Source of the DNA: CAMTWZ01 sp041749075
Lineage (GTDB): Bacteria > Bacteroidota > Rhodothermia > Balneolales > HLUCCA01
Assembly (NCBI GenBank): GCA_041749075.1
Contig: JBGTBY010000012.1
Span: 44,583-108,582 of the forward strand
DNA length: 64,000 nt
Direction: 5' to 3'
Numbering within the stretch: position 1 is the stretch's first letter; each line of letters begins with the position of its first letter. Both the position numbers and the translations under genes were made by a program. This document shows, in pieces, positions 34,942 through 43,918 of the stretch. The notes under the pieces were generated by a model, which saw only the letters and a program-made list of their open reading frames with translations, made no database searches and was not told where the DNA came from.

Positions 34942-36015
34942 ATGCCAAAACCATTTCTTTACCTCATTCCCGCTCTCATCCTTGTCGTATCCTGCACCTC
35001 ATCGCAAGACTGTCGTGATTGTGCCGATGACGTGTTTGTGGGTCAAGTCATCGTGAACATGGCGGAGGCGAAAATACTGAATATGTTCGTTTTACCTATT
35101 GAGCAACACGAAATGTACAGCCCCATGCATCCAAGACGAGACCAGTATGGTCGCTATATCCTTGTAAACCGGCGGAGTTGGGACATTTATCTACTTGAAG
35201 CAGATGGTAGTCTGATTCACAAAACCGGAGGACTCGGAAAAGGACCTGGTGAGTTCACGGCTATCAACCATGTTGAACTTACCGACGACAACCAGTTATA
35301 TCTCTTGGATCTGACCCAAGACAGGATTACCCATTTTAGTGTGACGCTAGATGGAATGGAACTCATCGAGATCATACCTGTCGACGGCCGCTCAACAGAG
35401 GGTCGATATCGAAGCATCCATTCTATTCATAATACCTTCTGGGGACTTTTAGCAACTCCCAGATTCAACCGAACCTTCAAGTTATTGGAATTGGATAGCC
35501 TTCTGAATCCCGTCCGGGAACATATCGAAATACCTTCTCATTTCCCCGATATCCATTTTTCACAATCTTTATTCACCAATGGTGCCTGGTTTTCAGACAG
35601 TCGTTCGTTCCAGTATATATTCTTCGATTCGTTGGTGGTGTACACCTATGATGTAAGCACTCAGCTGAAAGACCGTCATGTGCTAAGCAAACCCCACAAA
35701 AGGCGTATAGCTACTCCCTTGAATCAGAATTTCATGGCGGCCAAATTCGGTCCAAGTGATACCGAAGGTCTTGAACTGCCTCAAATAAGCCAAGCTCTTC
35801 ATTCCAATCACCGGCTGCTTGCCGATATCTTGTATTACGGAGGAGATCATACCTATCTATTATGGCACGATCTCGCTACAAAGGAAACGCGCTATATAAA
35901 AGCGCCACCCGATTTCCATATTCAAGCTTTTGTTGGCAATGACATCATCGGAATGAAAGTCATACCGAAACAAGAGAATGAAATTGTCATCCTCCAACTT
36001 GAGGATTGGGAGTGA
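34942..36015 (+). CDS. 6-bladed beta-propeller lipoprotein, probably inserted
   Basis: 357 residues with lipoprotein signal LILVVSC (Cys near residue 18). It has the same propeller hallmark as its neighbour (GGLGKGPGEF, DNQLYLLDLTQDRITHF) but is divergent in sequence and opposite in strand. It is flanked by direct repeats derived from the sufU 3' end (34828-34869 and 36019-36060), and its own 3' end overlaps sufU by 29 nt. Function unknown. A weak -7 box (TAACTTTA) lies in the upstream gap. Inserted-cassette origin is inference. Confidence 0.75.
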   Translation: MPKPFLYLIPALILVVSCTSSQDCRDCADDVFVGQVIVNMAEAKILNMFVLPIEQHEMYSPMHPRRDQYGRYILVNRRSWDIYLLEADGSLIHKTGGLGKGPGEFTAINHVELTDDNQLYLLDLTQDRITHFSVTLDGMELIEIIPVDGRSTEGRYRSIHSIHNTFWGLLATPRFNRTFKLLELDSLLNPVREHIEIPSHFPDIHFSQSLFTNGAWFSDSRSFQYIFFDSLVVYTYDVSTQLKDRHVLSKPHKRRIATPLNQNFMAAKFGPSDTEGLELPQISQALHSNHRLLADILYYGGDHTYLLWHDLATKETRYIKAPPDFHIQAFVGNDIIGMKVIPKQENEIVILQLEDWE

Positions 36016-36400
36016 GGAACGCCTCCCAACTCAACATCACGCATTTCAAACGGGTAGGGTAATTTCGGATGTCGGCTAACGCCATGAAATCCTCATCATC
36101 GGTTTCGGGCATGGGTTTGGATGCGTCCGTCAGCTCCTTCATCATTTTCATCATTTCATCCGCTTCATCCATTGAAGCGCCTTTCAGTTTGGAACACAGG
36201 ATCGATGCCGATGCTTTGTGCATCATGCATCCCTTGATCTCATACCCGATCTGTGTGATGATGCCGTTTTCGACGATCCATCCGAGCTTGATGTCGTCTC
36301 CGCAACTGTGGTTGCGATGCTCGGCCACATGTGTGGCCCCTTCCGGGATCCCGACGCCGACCGGATGTTTATAATGATGGATGAGGGTCTCGGTCCTCAG
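35987..36400 (-). CDS. sufU: Iron-sulfur cluster scaffold, SufU/IscU (NifU N-terminal) family
   Basis: 137 residues if it starts at a CTG at 36400 that overlaps the lspA stop (CTGA). This start keeps the conserved N-terminal helix ETLIHHYKHP, which would be lost from the nearest in-frame GTG (36328). Cluster ligands are in HSCGDD, KGCMMHKAS and LKCVML. The C-terminus after LSWEAF is atypical (LTPNPQVGG) because the gene now reads into inserted DNA; a detached native-like end lies at 34808. It assembles Fe-S clusters in the cytoplasm. Confidence 0.8.
   Translation of the reverse strand: MRTETLIHHYKHPVGVGIPEGATHVAEHRNHSCGDDIKLGWIVENGIITQIGYEIKGCMMHKASASILCSKLKGASMDEADEMMKMMKELTDASKPMPETDDEDFMALADIRNYPTRLKCVMLSWEAFLTPNPQVGG
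36019..36060 (+). repeat. Direct repeat of sufU 3' end (right copy)
   Basis: Forty-two bases matching 34828-34869 with 5 mismatches. It lies within the last codons of sufU and marks the right boundary of the segment carrying the propeller lipoprotein gene. Confidence 0.8.
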
Positions 36401-36930
36401 ACCTTGACCTCTGATATCGGCTCGGGCGGCATGAACTTTTTCGAGAAGACGAGCAAGATCACCACGGATGTGGAAATGGCCATATCCGCCACATTGAAAA
36501 TGAACGGAAACACCGGGACATCCCCGATTTCGAGCGTGAAGTGGATGAAATCGGTGACATGCCCTTCAAGGATGCCACCATATCCACCGGCTGTCGCCAG
36601 CCAGAAGCGGTCAATCAGGTTGCCGATGGCGCCACCTAAGATCAATCCCATCAGCAGGACATATCCTTGTGTGGAGGTGGACAGGTTGCGGATCACATAG
36701 ATGCCGATTCCGATCGTGGCTGCCAGTGCAAGCAGACTCACGATACGGGTATCGAGGAAATCGATACCCATAGCCATGCCAGGATTGTGGATGTAATGGA
36801 ACGCCAGCCAGCCTTCGATGATGTCGCGATATTGCCACACCTCGTTCGAGCGGATCCATGCCTTGGTAATCTGATCGAGCAGAATCACGACCGCAGCCGC
36901 ACCGCCCAACAACGCGAATTTCCGGCCCAT
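36397..36930 (-). CDS. lspA: Lipoprotein signal peptidase (signal peptidase II)
   Basis: 177 residues from ATG 36930, which overlaps the dksA-like stop in a TAATG junction. Four membrane helices. Catalytic aspartates are in GNLIDRF and FNVADMAIS, and DQITKAW is near the N-terminus. It removes signal peptides from the many lipoproteins encoded here. An upstream extension in the same frame is a shadow of dksA. Confidence 0.94.
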   Translation of the reverse strand: MGRKFALLGGAAAVVILLDQITKAWIRSNEVWQYRDIIEGWLAFHYIHNPGMAMGIDFLDTRIVSLLALAATIGIGIYVIRNLSTSTQGYVLLMGLILGGAIGNLIDRFWLATAGGYGGILEGHVTDFIHFTLEIGDVPVFPFIFNVADMAISTSVVILLVFSKKFMPPEPISEVKV

Positions 36931-37328
36931 TAGCGACGCTTCAGCTTGGCTTCGATGCTGATCTGCGTGTGAGGAACGGCTTCGAGACGACCTTTCGAGA
37001 TCTTCGCGCCCGTCACCTTGCATACGCCATAGGTCTTGTTGTCGACCCGCACGAGCGCGTCATCCAAATACTTCAAGAACTTTTTGGTTCGATTGAACAG
37101 CATATAGGTTTTTTCGCGCTCTTGGGCGTCGGACCCTGCGTCCGCCATATGGAAGGAATACGCGGATTCATCCGATGCATTCTCCGTGCTGTCGCGAAGT
37201 GATTGTTGCAGCAGTTGCAAATCACGTTCGGCTTCTTCCTGTTTCTTGACGATGATGCCGCGGAAATAGTCCAACTCCTCATCGTTGTATGGAGAGATTC
37301 GTGCGGTTTGTTCTTTGTTCGCTTCCAT
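36930..37328 (-). CDS. dksA: DksA/TraR-family regulator
   Basis: 132 residues. An N-terminal coiled-coil (residues about 15-95, with DAGSDAQEREKTYMLFNR near the tip/rim) is followed by a reduced zinc-finger region (YGVCKVTGAKISKGRLEAVPHT) that keeps only one Cys. This is typical of the Cys-poor form in Bacteroidota. Members bind the RNA polymerase secondary channel. It is followed by lspA and sufU in the same operon and is 11 nt downstream of ileS, so all four may be co-transcribed. Confidence 0.88.
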   Translation of the reverse strand: MEANKEQTARISPYNDEELDYFRGIIVKKQEEAERDLQLLQQSLRDSTENASDESAYSFHMADAGSDAQEREKTYMLFNRTKKFLKYLDDALVRVDNKTYGVCKVTGAKISKGRLEAVPHTQISIEAKLKRR

Positions 37329-37339
37329 GATCCGTCAGT

Positions 37340-40300
37340 TCAAGAGTGTATACGTGTGATTGAAATGGTGCAGGGTTGATCGCCCAAGTCCCAATCTTTT
37401 TTAAAATCGCAATGTGTTGGCAAACCGATTGTCAGCGTCTCGGCCAACGTTTCACTGCAGATGTAGTCTTGTTGTGCCACTACAGCCGCGTTGACGCTAT
37501 CCGCCCCCGTAAAATAAACAGATATTCGGTCTGTTACCTCAAAATCCGCTTCCTTCCTCATATTCTGTATGCGGTTGACCACTTCACGGGCGAGTCCCTC
37601 TTCAACGAGTGTGGCGGTCATTGTGGTATCCAATGCCACGGTGATTCCTTCCTCGGTTTCCACTTGCCAACCGCTCAATCCGGTGCGCATCACCACCATG
37701 TCGTCGGAATCGAGCATGATGAGCGAGCCATCGTCCAAGGTAAGTGTCAATTTCCCATCGGTTTCGAAGGCTTGGATTTGAGCGTTGCTTAATTCCCCGA
37801 TCATCGCGGCGATCGTCTTCATATGTTTTCCGGCTTTCTTGCCCAATACCGGGAAGTTCGGTTTCGCATGCTTGTGCACGATACCCGAATCGTCTTTCAC
37901 GAATTCGATGGCTTTGACGTTCACTTCGTCGAGAATGATGTCTTTCACCGATTCCACCGCTTTGCGGTCGTCCGCTTTCTGCAACGGAATGATAATCCGC
38001 GACAATGGCTGGCGCACGTTCAGGTTCACCTTGTTGCGGATGCGGAGCACGACGGATGTGATCCGGCGCGCCATCTCCATCCGATACTCAAGTCCTTTGC
38101 TGATCGACGTTTCTTCCACAGCCGGATAAAAGGACAGATGCACCGAGGCTTCCTCCCCTCCCACCACATTGGTCAACCGCTGGAACAGCCACTCGGCCAA
38201 GAACGGCGCTACCGGACTCATCAGCTTGCTCACCGTCAACAAGCATTCATACAAGGTCTGATAGGCGGCCGTCTTATCGACGGATGAGCCCTCTTTCCAG
38301 AATCGGCGACGGTTACGGCGGACATACCAGTTGCTCAATTCTTCCACGAAGGCTTCGATTTCGCGGCAGGCTTTGGTTACCTCGTAATCGTCCATGAACG
38401 CATCCACGCGTTTCACCGTGGTGTTCAAGCGCGACAGAATCCAGCGATCCATCTCGGTGCGATCGGTGTTCGCCACTCGAGCTGTCGCATACCTGAACTT
38501 GTCGATGTTCGCATACATCGCGAAAAAAGAATAGGTGTTCACGATGGTGCTGAAAAACCGTCGCTGCGTGTCTTTCAGACTGTCTTCGTTGAACTTCAGG
38601 TTTTCCCAAGGGGCTGAATTGCTCATCATGTACCATCGAGCCGAATCGGCGCCATGGTCGTGAATGATGGTGAACGGATCGACGGTATTCCCTTTCGACT
38701 TCGACATCTTCTCGCCTTTCGCGTCGAGCACGAGTCCGTTCGATACCACATTTTTATACGCCATGTCGTCGAACAACATGGTTCCGAGCGCATGCAAGGT
38801 ATAGAACCAACCACGGGTCTGGTCTACGCCTTCTGCGATGAAATCGGCCGGGAATGCCGACTTGAAAATCTCTTTGTTCTCGAACGGATAATGCCATTGC
38901 GCGAACGGCATCGCTCCCGAATCGAACCACACATCCAGCAGATCCGGGATGCGCCGCATGGTTCCCCCATCCGCCGCTTTCCAGGTGATCTCGTCGATGA
39001 ACGGGCGATGCAGATCGAGTTCTTTGTTTTTCGGGATGCCGGCCAGCTTGCGAAGTTCATCCACCGAGCCGATGCAGACCATGTCGGATGGGTTCGCATC
39101 GTTCACCCAGATCGGAATCGGTGTTCCCCAGTAGCGTTGGCGCGAAATCGCCCAATCCACATTGTTTTCGAGCCAGGTTCCGAAGCGTCCGGTTCCCGTG
39201 CTGGCTGGCTTCCAATTGATGGATTTGTTCAGCTTCACCATTTTGTCGCGAACGGCCGTGGTTTTGATAAACCACGATTCCACCGGATAGCTCATCAATG
39301 GTGTGCCCTTGCGCCAATCATGCGGATAATTGTGCATGAAGGTGATGTGCTTATACAGAATGCCGCGGTCTTTGAGGGTGCGGATGATGTCTTTGTCGGC
39401 ATCTTTGAACCATTTGCCACCGATGAGATCGAGCCCGTCTTCGAAGGTGCCGTCGCGCGTCACGGGGTTGAACATCGGCACATTTTCCCTCTGACCCACT
39501 TCGAAATCATCTGCTCCGAACGCCGGTGCGACATGCACGATGCCGGTTCCGTCTTCGATGGTCACGAATCCAGCGGAAACCACGCGCCAAGCTTGATCCG
39601 GAGTCGCCGAGTCCTTGGCATAATCAAAAATCGGCTCATAGGTTTTCCCGACGAGCTCGCTTCCTTTCACGGTTTTCAGAATGTCATAACCGCCTTCGAT
39701 CACCTTCGAAACCAATGCTTCCGCCAGGATGAAATGCTTCGTTTCTTCGCCATGCATACGGATCAACACATAATTGATGTCCGGATGAACGGCGAGAAGC
39801 ATGTTGGATGGAAGCGTCCATGGCGTGGTCGTCCAGGCCAGAAAGTAGGTGTCGGGCGCTTCGCTCAGACGGAAGGTGATGTAGACGGATGGGTCCTGCA
39901 CTTCCTTGTATCCCAGGCTCACCTCATGCGAGCTCAGAACCGTCCCGCTACCCGGCGAATACCACTGAATCTTGTATCCTTTGTAAAGAAGGCCCTTTTC
40001 ATATAGGGTGCTCAAGGCCCACCAGCACGATTCGATGTAATTGTTCTCGAACGTGATGTAGGGTTCCGACAAATCCACCCAGTACCCCATCCTCGTGGTC
40101 AGATTATCCCACAAATCTTTGTATTTGAGTACGGAAGCGCGGCATTTCGCGTTGTATTCTTTCACGCCGTAGGCTTCCACATCGGCCCGGCCTTTGAGTC
40201 CGAGTTCCTTTTCCACTTCGATTTCAACCGGTAAACCGTGCGTATCCCATCCGGCTTTGCGAACGACTTTGAATCCTTTCAGTGTTTTGTATCGGCAGAA

Positions 40301-40507
40301 CAGATCTTTGACGGTACGGGCCATCACATGGTGGATGCCGGGTTTGCCATTGGCTGTCGGCGGGCCCTCGTAGAACGTAAAAGGAATCCCGTCTTCGCGA
40401 GTTTCGAGGCTTTGCTCGAAGATCCGGTTATCTTTCCACCACGATAAGATCTCAAGCTCGAGCTTGGAATAATCGATCTGCTTAACTTCTTTGAAGCGTT
40501 TTTCCAT
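37340..40507 (-). CDS. ileS: Isoleucyl-tRNA synthetase
   Basis: 1055 residues, the long form found in Bacteroidota and eukaryotes. HIGH motif in PPTANGKPGIHH, editing domain TTPWTLPSNM, KMSKS in GEKMSKSKGN, and DVWFDSGAMPFAQWHYP. The C-terminal anticodon-binding and extension domains are present, without the zinc-binding tail of the shorter type. A long plus-strand ORF inside it (38654-40006) is a shadow. Confidence 0.97.
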   Translation of the reverse strand: MEKRFKEVKQIDYSKLELEILSWWKDNRIFEQSLETREDGIPFTFYEGPPTANGKPGIHHVMARTVKDLFCRYKTLKGFKVVRKAGWDTHGLPVEIEVEKELGLKGRADVEAYGVKEYNAKCRASVLKYKDLWDNLTTRMGYWVDLSEPYITFENNYIESCWWALSTLYEKGLLYKGYKIQWYSPGSGTVLSSHEVSLGYKEVQDPSVYITFRLSEAPDTYFLAWTTTPWTLPSNMLLAVHPDINYVLIRMHGEETKHFILAEALVSKVIEGGYDILKTVKGSELVGKTYEPIFDYAKDSATPDQAWRVVSAGFVTIEDGTGIVHVAPAFGADDFEVGQRENVPMFNPVTRDGTFEDGLDLIGGKWFKDADKDIIRTLKDRGILYKHITFMHNYPHDWRKGTPLMSYPVESWFIKTTAVRDKMVKLNKSINWKPASTGTGRFGTWLENNVDWAISRQRYWGTPIPIWVNDANPSDMVCIGSVDELRKLAGIPKNKELDLHRPFIDEITWKAADGGTMRRIPDLLDVWFDSGAMPFAQWHYPFENKEIFKSAFPADFIAEGVDQTRGWFYTLHALGTMLFDDMAYKNVVSNGLVLDAKGEKMSKSKGNTVDPFTIIHDHGADSARWYMMSNSAPWENLKFNEDSLKDTQRRFFSTIVNTYSFFAMYANIDKFRYATARVANTDRTEMDRWILSRLNTTVKRVDAFMDDYEVTKACREIEAFVEELSNWYVRRNRRRFWKEGSSVDKTAAYQTLYECLLTVSKLMSPVAPFLAEWLFQRLTNVVGGEEASVHLSFYPAVEETSISKGLEYRMEMARRITSVVLRIRNKVNLNVRQPLSRIIIPLQKADDRKAVESVKDIILDEVNVKAIEFVKDDSGIVHKHAKPNFPVLGKKAGKHMKTIAAMIGELSNAQIQAFETDGKLTLTLDDGSLIMLDSDDMVVMRTGLSGWQVETEEGITVALDTTMTATLVEEGLAREVVNRIQNMRKEADFEVTDRISVYFTGADSVNAAVVAQQDYICSETLAETLTIGLPTHCDFKKDWDLGDQPCTISITRIHS

Positions 40508-40545
40508 ACAATAGCTGAATCCCCAACGGGCATGAATAAAGACCT

Positions 40546-40553
40546 CAAATATA
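40546..40553 (-). promoter_or_regulatory. -7 promoter box of ileS
   Basis: Minus-strand TATATTTG, an exact TAnnTTTG match, about 40 nt upstream of the ileS ATG. No clear TTG was seen at -33. It lies just before the ATG at 40556 of the divergent lipoprotein. Confidence 0.5.
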
Positions 40554-40555
40554 CA

Positions 40556-41032
40556 ATGTTTTCGCGGACTGCCGGACTGCTAAGCTTCCTCCTCCTGCTG
40601 TCGGCTTGTGCCAACGCGGATAAAGAAATCACGGAAATCATGGGGATGGAAGCCGATTTCCGCGCCCTCATCGAGCAAAAAGGATTGAGTGATGAGGTGC
40701 GTCCGCATGCCACCGAGATCGTGACTGTGTTGACCGCATTTGCCGAGCGTTGGCCCGATCATCCGAATTCGCCTGAATATTTGCATAACGCCGCAGCTGT
40801 GGCGGCCGACTTCCTTACTGATTATTCTAGGGCCGCCGATCTGTTCGAAAACGTGGCCAACCGCTATCCTGAACATGAACTGGCCGAACGATGCCGTTTT
40901 TTGCAAGCCTTCACTTTGGCGGAGTTCGTGAAAGATGCCGCCGCGGCAAAGCAGGCCTATTCCGTCTTTTTGAATGACTATCCGAACAGTGAGATGGCTG
41001 AATCCGCCCGCTATGAAATGGAAAATTTATGA
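40556..41032 (+). CDS. TPR-like outer-membrane lipoprotein
   Basis: 158 residues from ATG 40556, which opens a lipoprotein signal peptide (LLSFLLLLSAC). An in-frame ATG at 40532 would add eight residues and overlap the ileS promoter, so it is less likely. The rest is helical TPR sequence (YLHNAAAVAADFL, YSRAADLFENVANRYPEHELAE, YSVFLNDYPNSEMAE), similar to tetratricopeptide/BamD-like repeats. It starts the plus-strand run of coupled genes to 47384. Confidence 0.72.
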   Translation: MFSRTAGLLSFLLLLSACANADKEITEIMGMEADFRALIEQKGLSDEVRPHATEIVTVLTAFAERWPDHPNSPEYLHNAAAVAADFLTDYSRAADLFENVANRYPEHELAERCRFLQAFTLAEFVKDAAAAKQAYSVFLNDYPNSEMAESARYEMENL

Positions 41033-41493
41033 GCATCCGCTCCATCCTGTTTGTTTGTCTTGGCAACATCTGCCGCTCCCCGACCGCCGAAGGCATTTTC
41101 CAACACTTGGTAAAGGAGGCCGGCCGTGAAAAAGACATCCATATCGATTCGGCCGGAACCGGCGCTTGGCATGTGGGAAATCCAGCGAACAGCAAGAGTC
41201 AGGCTACCGCGAACGAGAATGGCGTTCACCTGCATTCGAAAGCCAGGTTGTTCACGGCTTCTGATTTCCACGATTTCGATCTGATTTTGGCGATGGACCG
41301 CTCCAATTTGGATGACATTCTGGCGATGGATCCATCCGGCACCCATCATCACAAAGTGAAACTGTTCCGGGAGTTCGACCCGACTCCGGAAGACGGCCAG
41401 GTCCCTGATCCCTACTTTGGCGGCATGGACGGATTCAAGCAGGTCTACCAGATCTGCCACCGCACCAGCGCCGCAATTCTGAAATCCTTATGA
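41029..41493 (+). CDS. Low-molecular-weight protein-tyrosine phosphatase
   Basis: 154 residues. The catalytic loop VCLGNICRSPTAEG (CX5R) is at residues about 9-22 and the general-acid Asp in VPDPYFGG. Members in this context often dephosphorylate tyrosine kinases that control capsule or EPS export, but no such kinase is in the window. It overlaps both neighbours by 4 nt (ATGA). Confidence 0.93.
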   Translation: MSIRSILFVCLGNICRSPTAEGIFQHLVKEAGREKDIHIDSAGTGAWHVGNPANSKSQATANENGVHLHSKARLFTASDFHDFDLILAMDRSNLDDILAMDPSGTHHHKVKLFREFDPTPEDGQVPDPYFGGMDGFKQVYQICHRTSAAILKSL

Positions 41494-43217
41494 GACGACT
41501 TTCGATTCTATCCCTCGTTCTGATCACCGGCATCGCCTGCCAAAGCACGAAACCGCCACCGAAGGTTGTGGCCCCGATCGTGCCACAGTTCACGCAGGCG
41601 GAATTGGATCAAGCCAACACCTATTTCATGGAAGGTGTGGTTGCGTTCGAATTGCAGGAGTATGAAGAAGCCCTCGACCTGCTGATGATGGCGTATTTAC
41701 GGCTTCCTGAGCATGGCGGCGTCAATTTCGCGCTGGCGGATGCCTATCTCGCCAATGCGGATCCGGTGAGCGCCTCGTTCTACGCGCGCGAAGCGATCAA
41801 AGCGGATCCGAAGAACCGCTTCTATCATATGAAATTAGCGGAAATTCATTTGCGAGGCGGACATCATTCCGCATCCATCGAAGCCCTCACCAATGCCTTG
41901 GCTTCGTTTCCGGCCGACCTCGAGTTCATGTATTTGCTGGCCAGCACGTATACCGATCAGGGTGATTTCCGCAGATCGAATCAATTGTACGACCGCATCC
42001 TCAAACAGGACCCATCCGAACTATCGGTCTACTATCAGAAATTCCGCAATTACACCGGCTTGAACGAGCCAGATTCAGCCGCTGTGCAGATGGAAGCCAT
42101 TCGCAAACGGGATCCATCCAATCTGCTTGCTGCGCAGACCTTGGCGCAACTATACCTCACGATAGATCAGCCGAAAAAGGCAAAGGGTGTGTATCAGGAT
42201 GTATTGTCTCGTTACCCGGAGAAAATCGAGCTGAAAATCGGTCTGACCGACATCCACATCGCGCTGGACGAATGGGAAGATGCCGGAAACGTGATGACCT
42301 CCGTCATGGAAAGTCCGACCGTAGGTGTGGAAACGAAGATCGAACTGATGCGCTACCTGCTCGGAAAGTTGGATGAGGATGTGGCCAATGAATCGATGAA
42401 AGCGATGGTGACCCGACTCATGGAACAATTCAGCACCACGGAGTCTGCCAATGCCACGGCTCAAGCCCTCGCCGCCGATTATTACAGCCTCATCGAAGAC
42501 AATGATAACGCCCTCATCAAAATCGAAGCGACATTGGCTCTGGAACCGGAGAATGCCAACGCCTGGCGTCAGCGCATGCAATTGTTGTACATGGCGAACC
42601 GCTGGGATGAGGTCATCGCTTTGGCGGATGACGCCGAAACCTATGCCCCGGAAGATGCCTTCATCCGGTTTTTTGTGGGCATCTCGTATTTCATGAAGCA
42701 GGACAATACCAATGCCTCTACCTGGTTGATCCGCGCCACCAAGGTGCCGAGCCGTCCTCCCTTCAAATCGATTGTATTGGGAACACTTGGCGACGTCACC
42801 TATCAGCTCGACAATTGGGAACAAGCAAAGCAACATTATGATGCCGCGTTGAAGCAGAATCCGGAAAACGAAACCGTCCTTAACAACTACGCCTACTATA
42901 TGAGCTTGAAAGGCGAAGAGTTGGAAAAAGCGAAAAAAATGTCGGAATTATCCCTTCGCATCGCCCCAAAAAACCCTTCGTTTTTAGACACGTTGGGATG
43001 GATCTATTACTTGATGGGGGATTATGAAAACGCCCTGATCTACATCTCCTCCTCCTTGGAAAACGGCTCACAAAGCGCAGAAGTGATGGAACATAAAGGG
43101 GATGTGTTGGCGAAATTGGGCCGTTATGAGGAAGCCATCCGGTTCTGGAACCAATCCCTCGAAACCGATCCGAAACGTCAGTATCTGCTTGAGCGGATTG
43201 AAGAGGTGACTCCTTGA
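41490..43217 (+). CDS. Tetratricopeptide-repeat lipoprotein
   Basis: 575 residues. A signal peptide ends with GIAC near residue 17 (lipobox). About a dozen TPR units follow, for example AVAFELQEYEEALDLLMMAYLR, FADAYLA-type and NYAYYMSLKGEELEKAKKMSELSL. It is probably an outer-membrane or periplasmic scaffold. It is coupled to the phosphatase upstream (ATGA) and the DUF4292 gene downstream (TTGA). Confidence 0.85.
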   Translation: MRRLSILSLVLITGIACQSTKPPPKVVAPIVPQFTQAELDQANTYFMEGVVAFELQEYEEALDLLMMAYLRLPEHGGVNFALADAYLANADPVSASFYAREAIKADPKNRFYHMKLAEIHLRGGHHSASIEALTNALASFPADLEFMYLLASTYTDQGDFRRSNQLYDRILKQDPSELSVYYQKFRNYTGLNEPDSAAVQMEAIRKRDPSNLLAAQTLAQLYLTIDQPKKAKGVYQDVLSRYPEKIELKIGLTDIHIALDEWEDAGNVMTSVMESPTVGVETKIELMRYLLGKLDEDVANESMKAMVTRLMEQFSTTESANATAQALAADYYSLIEDNDNALIKIEATLALEPENANAWRQRMQLLYMANRWDEVIALADDAETYAPEDAFIRFFVGISYFMKQDNTNASTWLIRATKVPSRPPFKSIVLGTLGDVTYQLDNWEQAKQHYDAALKQNPENETVLNNYAYYMSLKGEELEKAKKMSELSLRIAPKNPSFLDTLGWIYYLMGDYENALIYISSSLENGSQSAEVMEHKGDVLAKLGRYEEAIRFWNQSLETDPKRQYLLERIEEVTP

Positions 43218-43918
43218 TTCGTTGGCTCCCATTGATTTTGCTCGTGTTGGCGTCTTGCGCGCCAAAACCCATCCTGTTAAAAGAAGGCACATTCGACCTA
43301 TCGAAACGCGATGGCAAAGAGGTGATGGGAGAATTGTTTGAAGCGGGATCCATCGCAACATCCGTCAGTGGCACGGCGCGTGTACAGGCCACATCACCCG
43401 GACTCACGGAACGCGGCATCATGGATTTCGCCAGTACTCGGAAGATGTCGTACGCCTCTATCCGCAATGGAATCGGCATCGAAGGATACCGATTGTTGAT
43501 TGATGGAGATTCCATCACCGTGTACAACCGGATCGACAAGTATGCGGAACGCGTGGCATTGGAAGACGCGATTTTACCGATGTCGTTGTTGGACATTCTG
43601 AATCCGGATTTGTTGGCGAAGCGCGTTTCCAAGCTCTATGAGAATCCCACCTACTGGTATTTTCTGTTCACGGATGGCTCGGCGGCGATCATCGGTCGAA
43701 GCGACGGCCACATCAAGCGATTGGATGCGTCGTTTGCTACGATTTTATATGAGGATGTGACCCGCGTCGACAGCATTCCGATGGCCAGACGCATTCAACT
43801 GTTGAGTAACGACCAAAAAACCAATATTTTCTTGAACATACAGGCTGTACGAATGAATCCGGAATCGCTGGAATTCGACCTTCGAATGCCGGCCGGAACA
43901 CGCATAGAACGCCCATGA
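43214..43918 (+). CDS. DUF4292 (LolA-like) lipoprotein
   Basis: 234 residues from a TTG in a TTGA overlap. The lipoprotein signal ends LVLASC. The body has the DUF4292 pattern: antiparallel beta strands with RKMSYASIRNGIGIEGYRLLID, DSITVYNRIDK, LLDILNPDLL. The family is found in Bacteroidota, is related to LolA/LolB folds and usually precedes a murein-hydrolase activator, as here. Confidence 0.8.
   Translation: MIRWLPLILLVLASCAPKPILLKEGTFDLSKRDGKEVMGELFEAGSIATSVSGTARVQATSPGLTERGIMDFASTRKMSYASIRNGIGIEGYRLLIDGDSITVYNRIDKYAERVALEDAILPMSLLDILNPDLLAKRVSKLYENPTYWYFLFTDGSAAIIGRSDGHIKRLDASFATILYEDVTRVDSIPMARRIQLLSNDQKTNIFLNIQAVRMNPESLEFDLRMPAGTRIERP

Noticed and set aside
33707..36015. The two propeller lipoproteins as a recent inverted duplication
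   Set aside because: They share only general propeller features; sequence identity is low, so they are old paralogues or separate acquisitions.
38654..40006. 450-codon plus-strand ORF antisense to ileS
   Set aside because: It lies entirely within a well-conserved synthetase gene and its translation shows no family motif; it is a shadow ORF.
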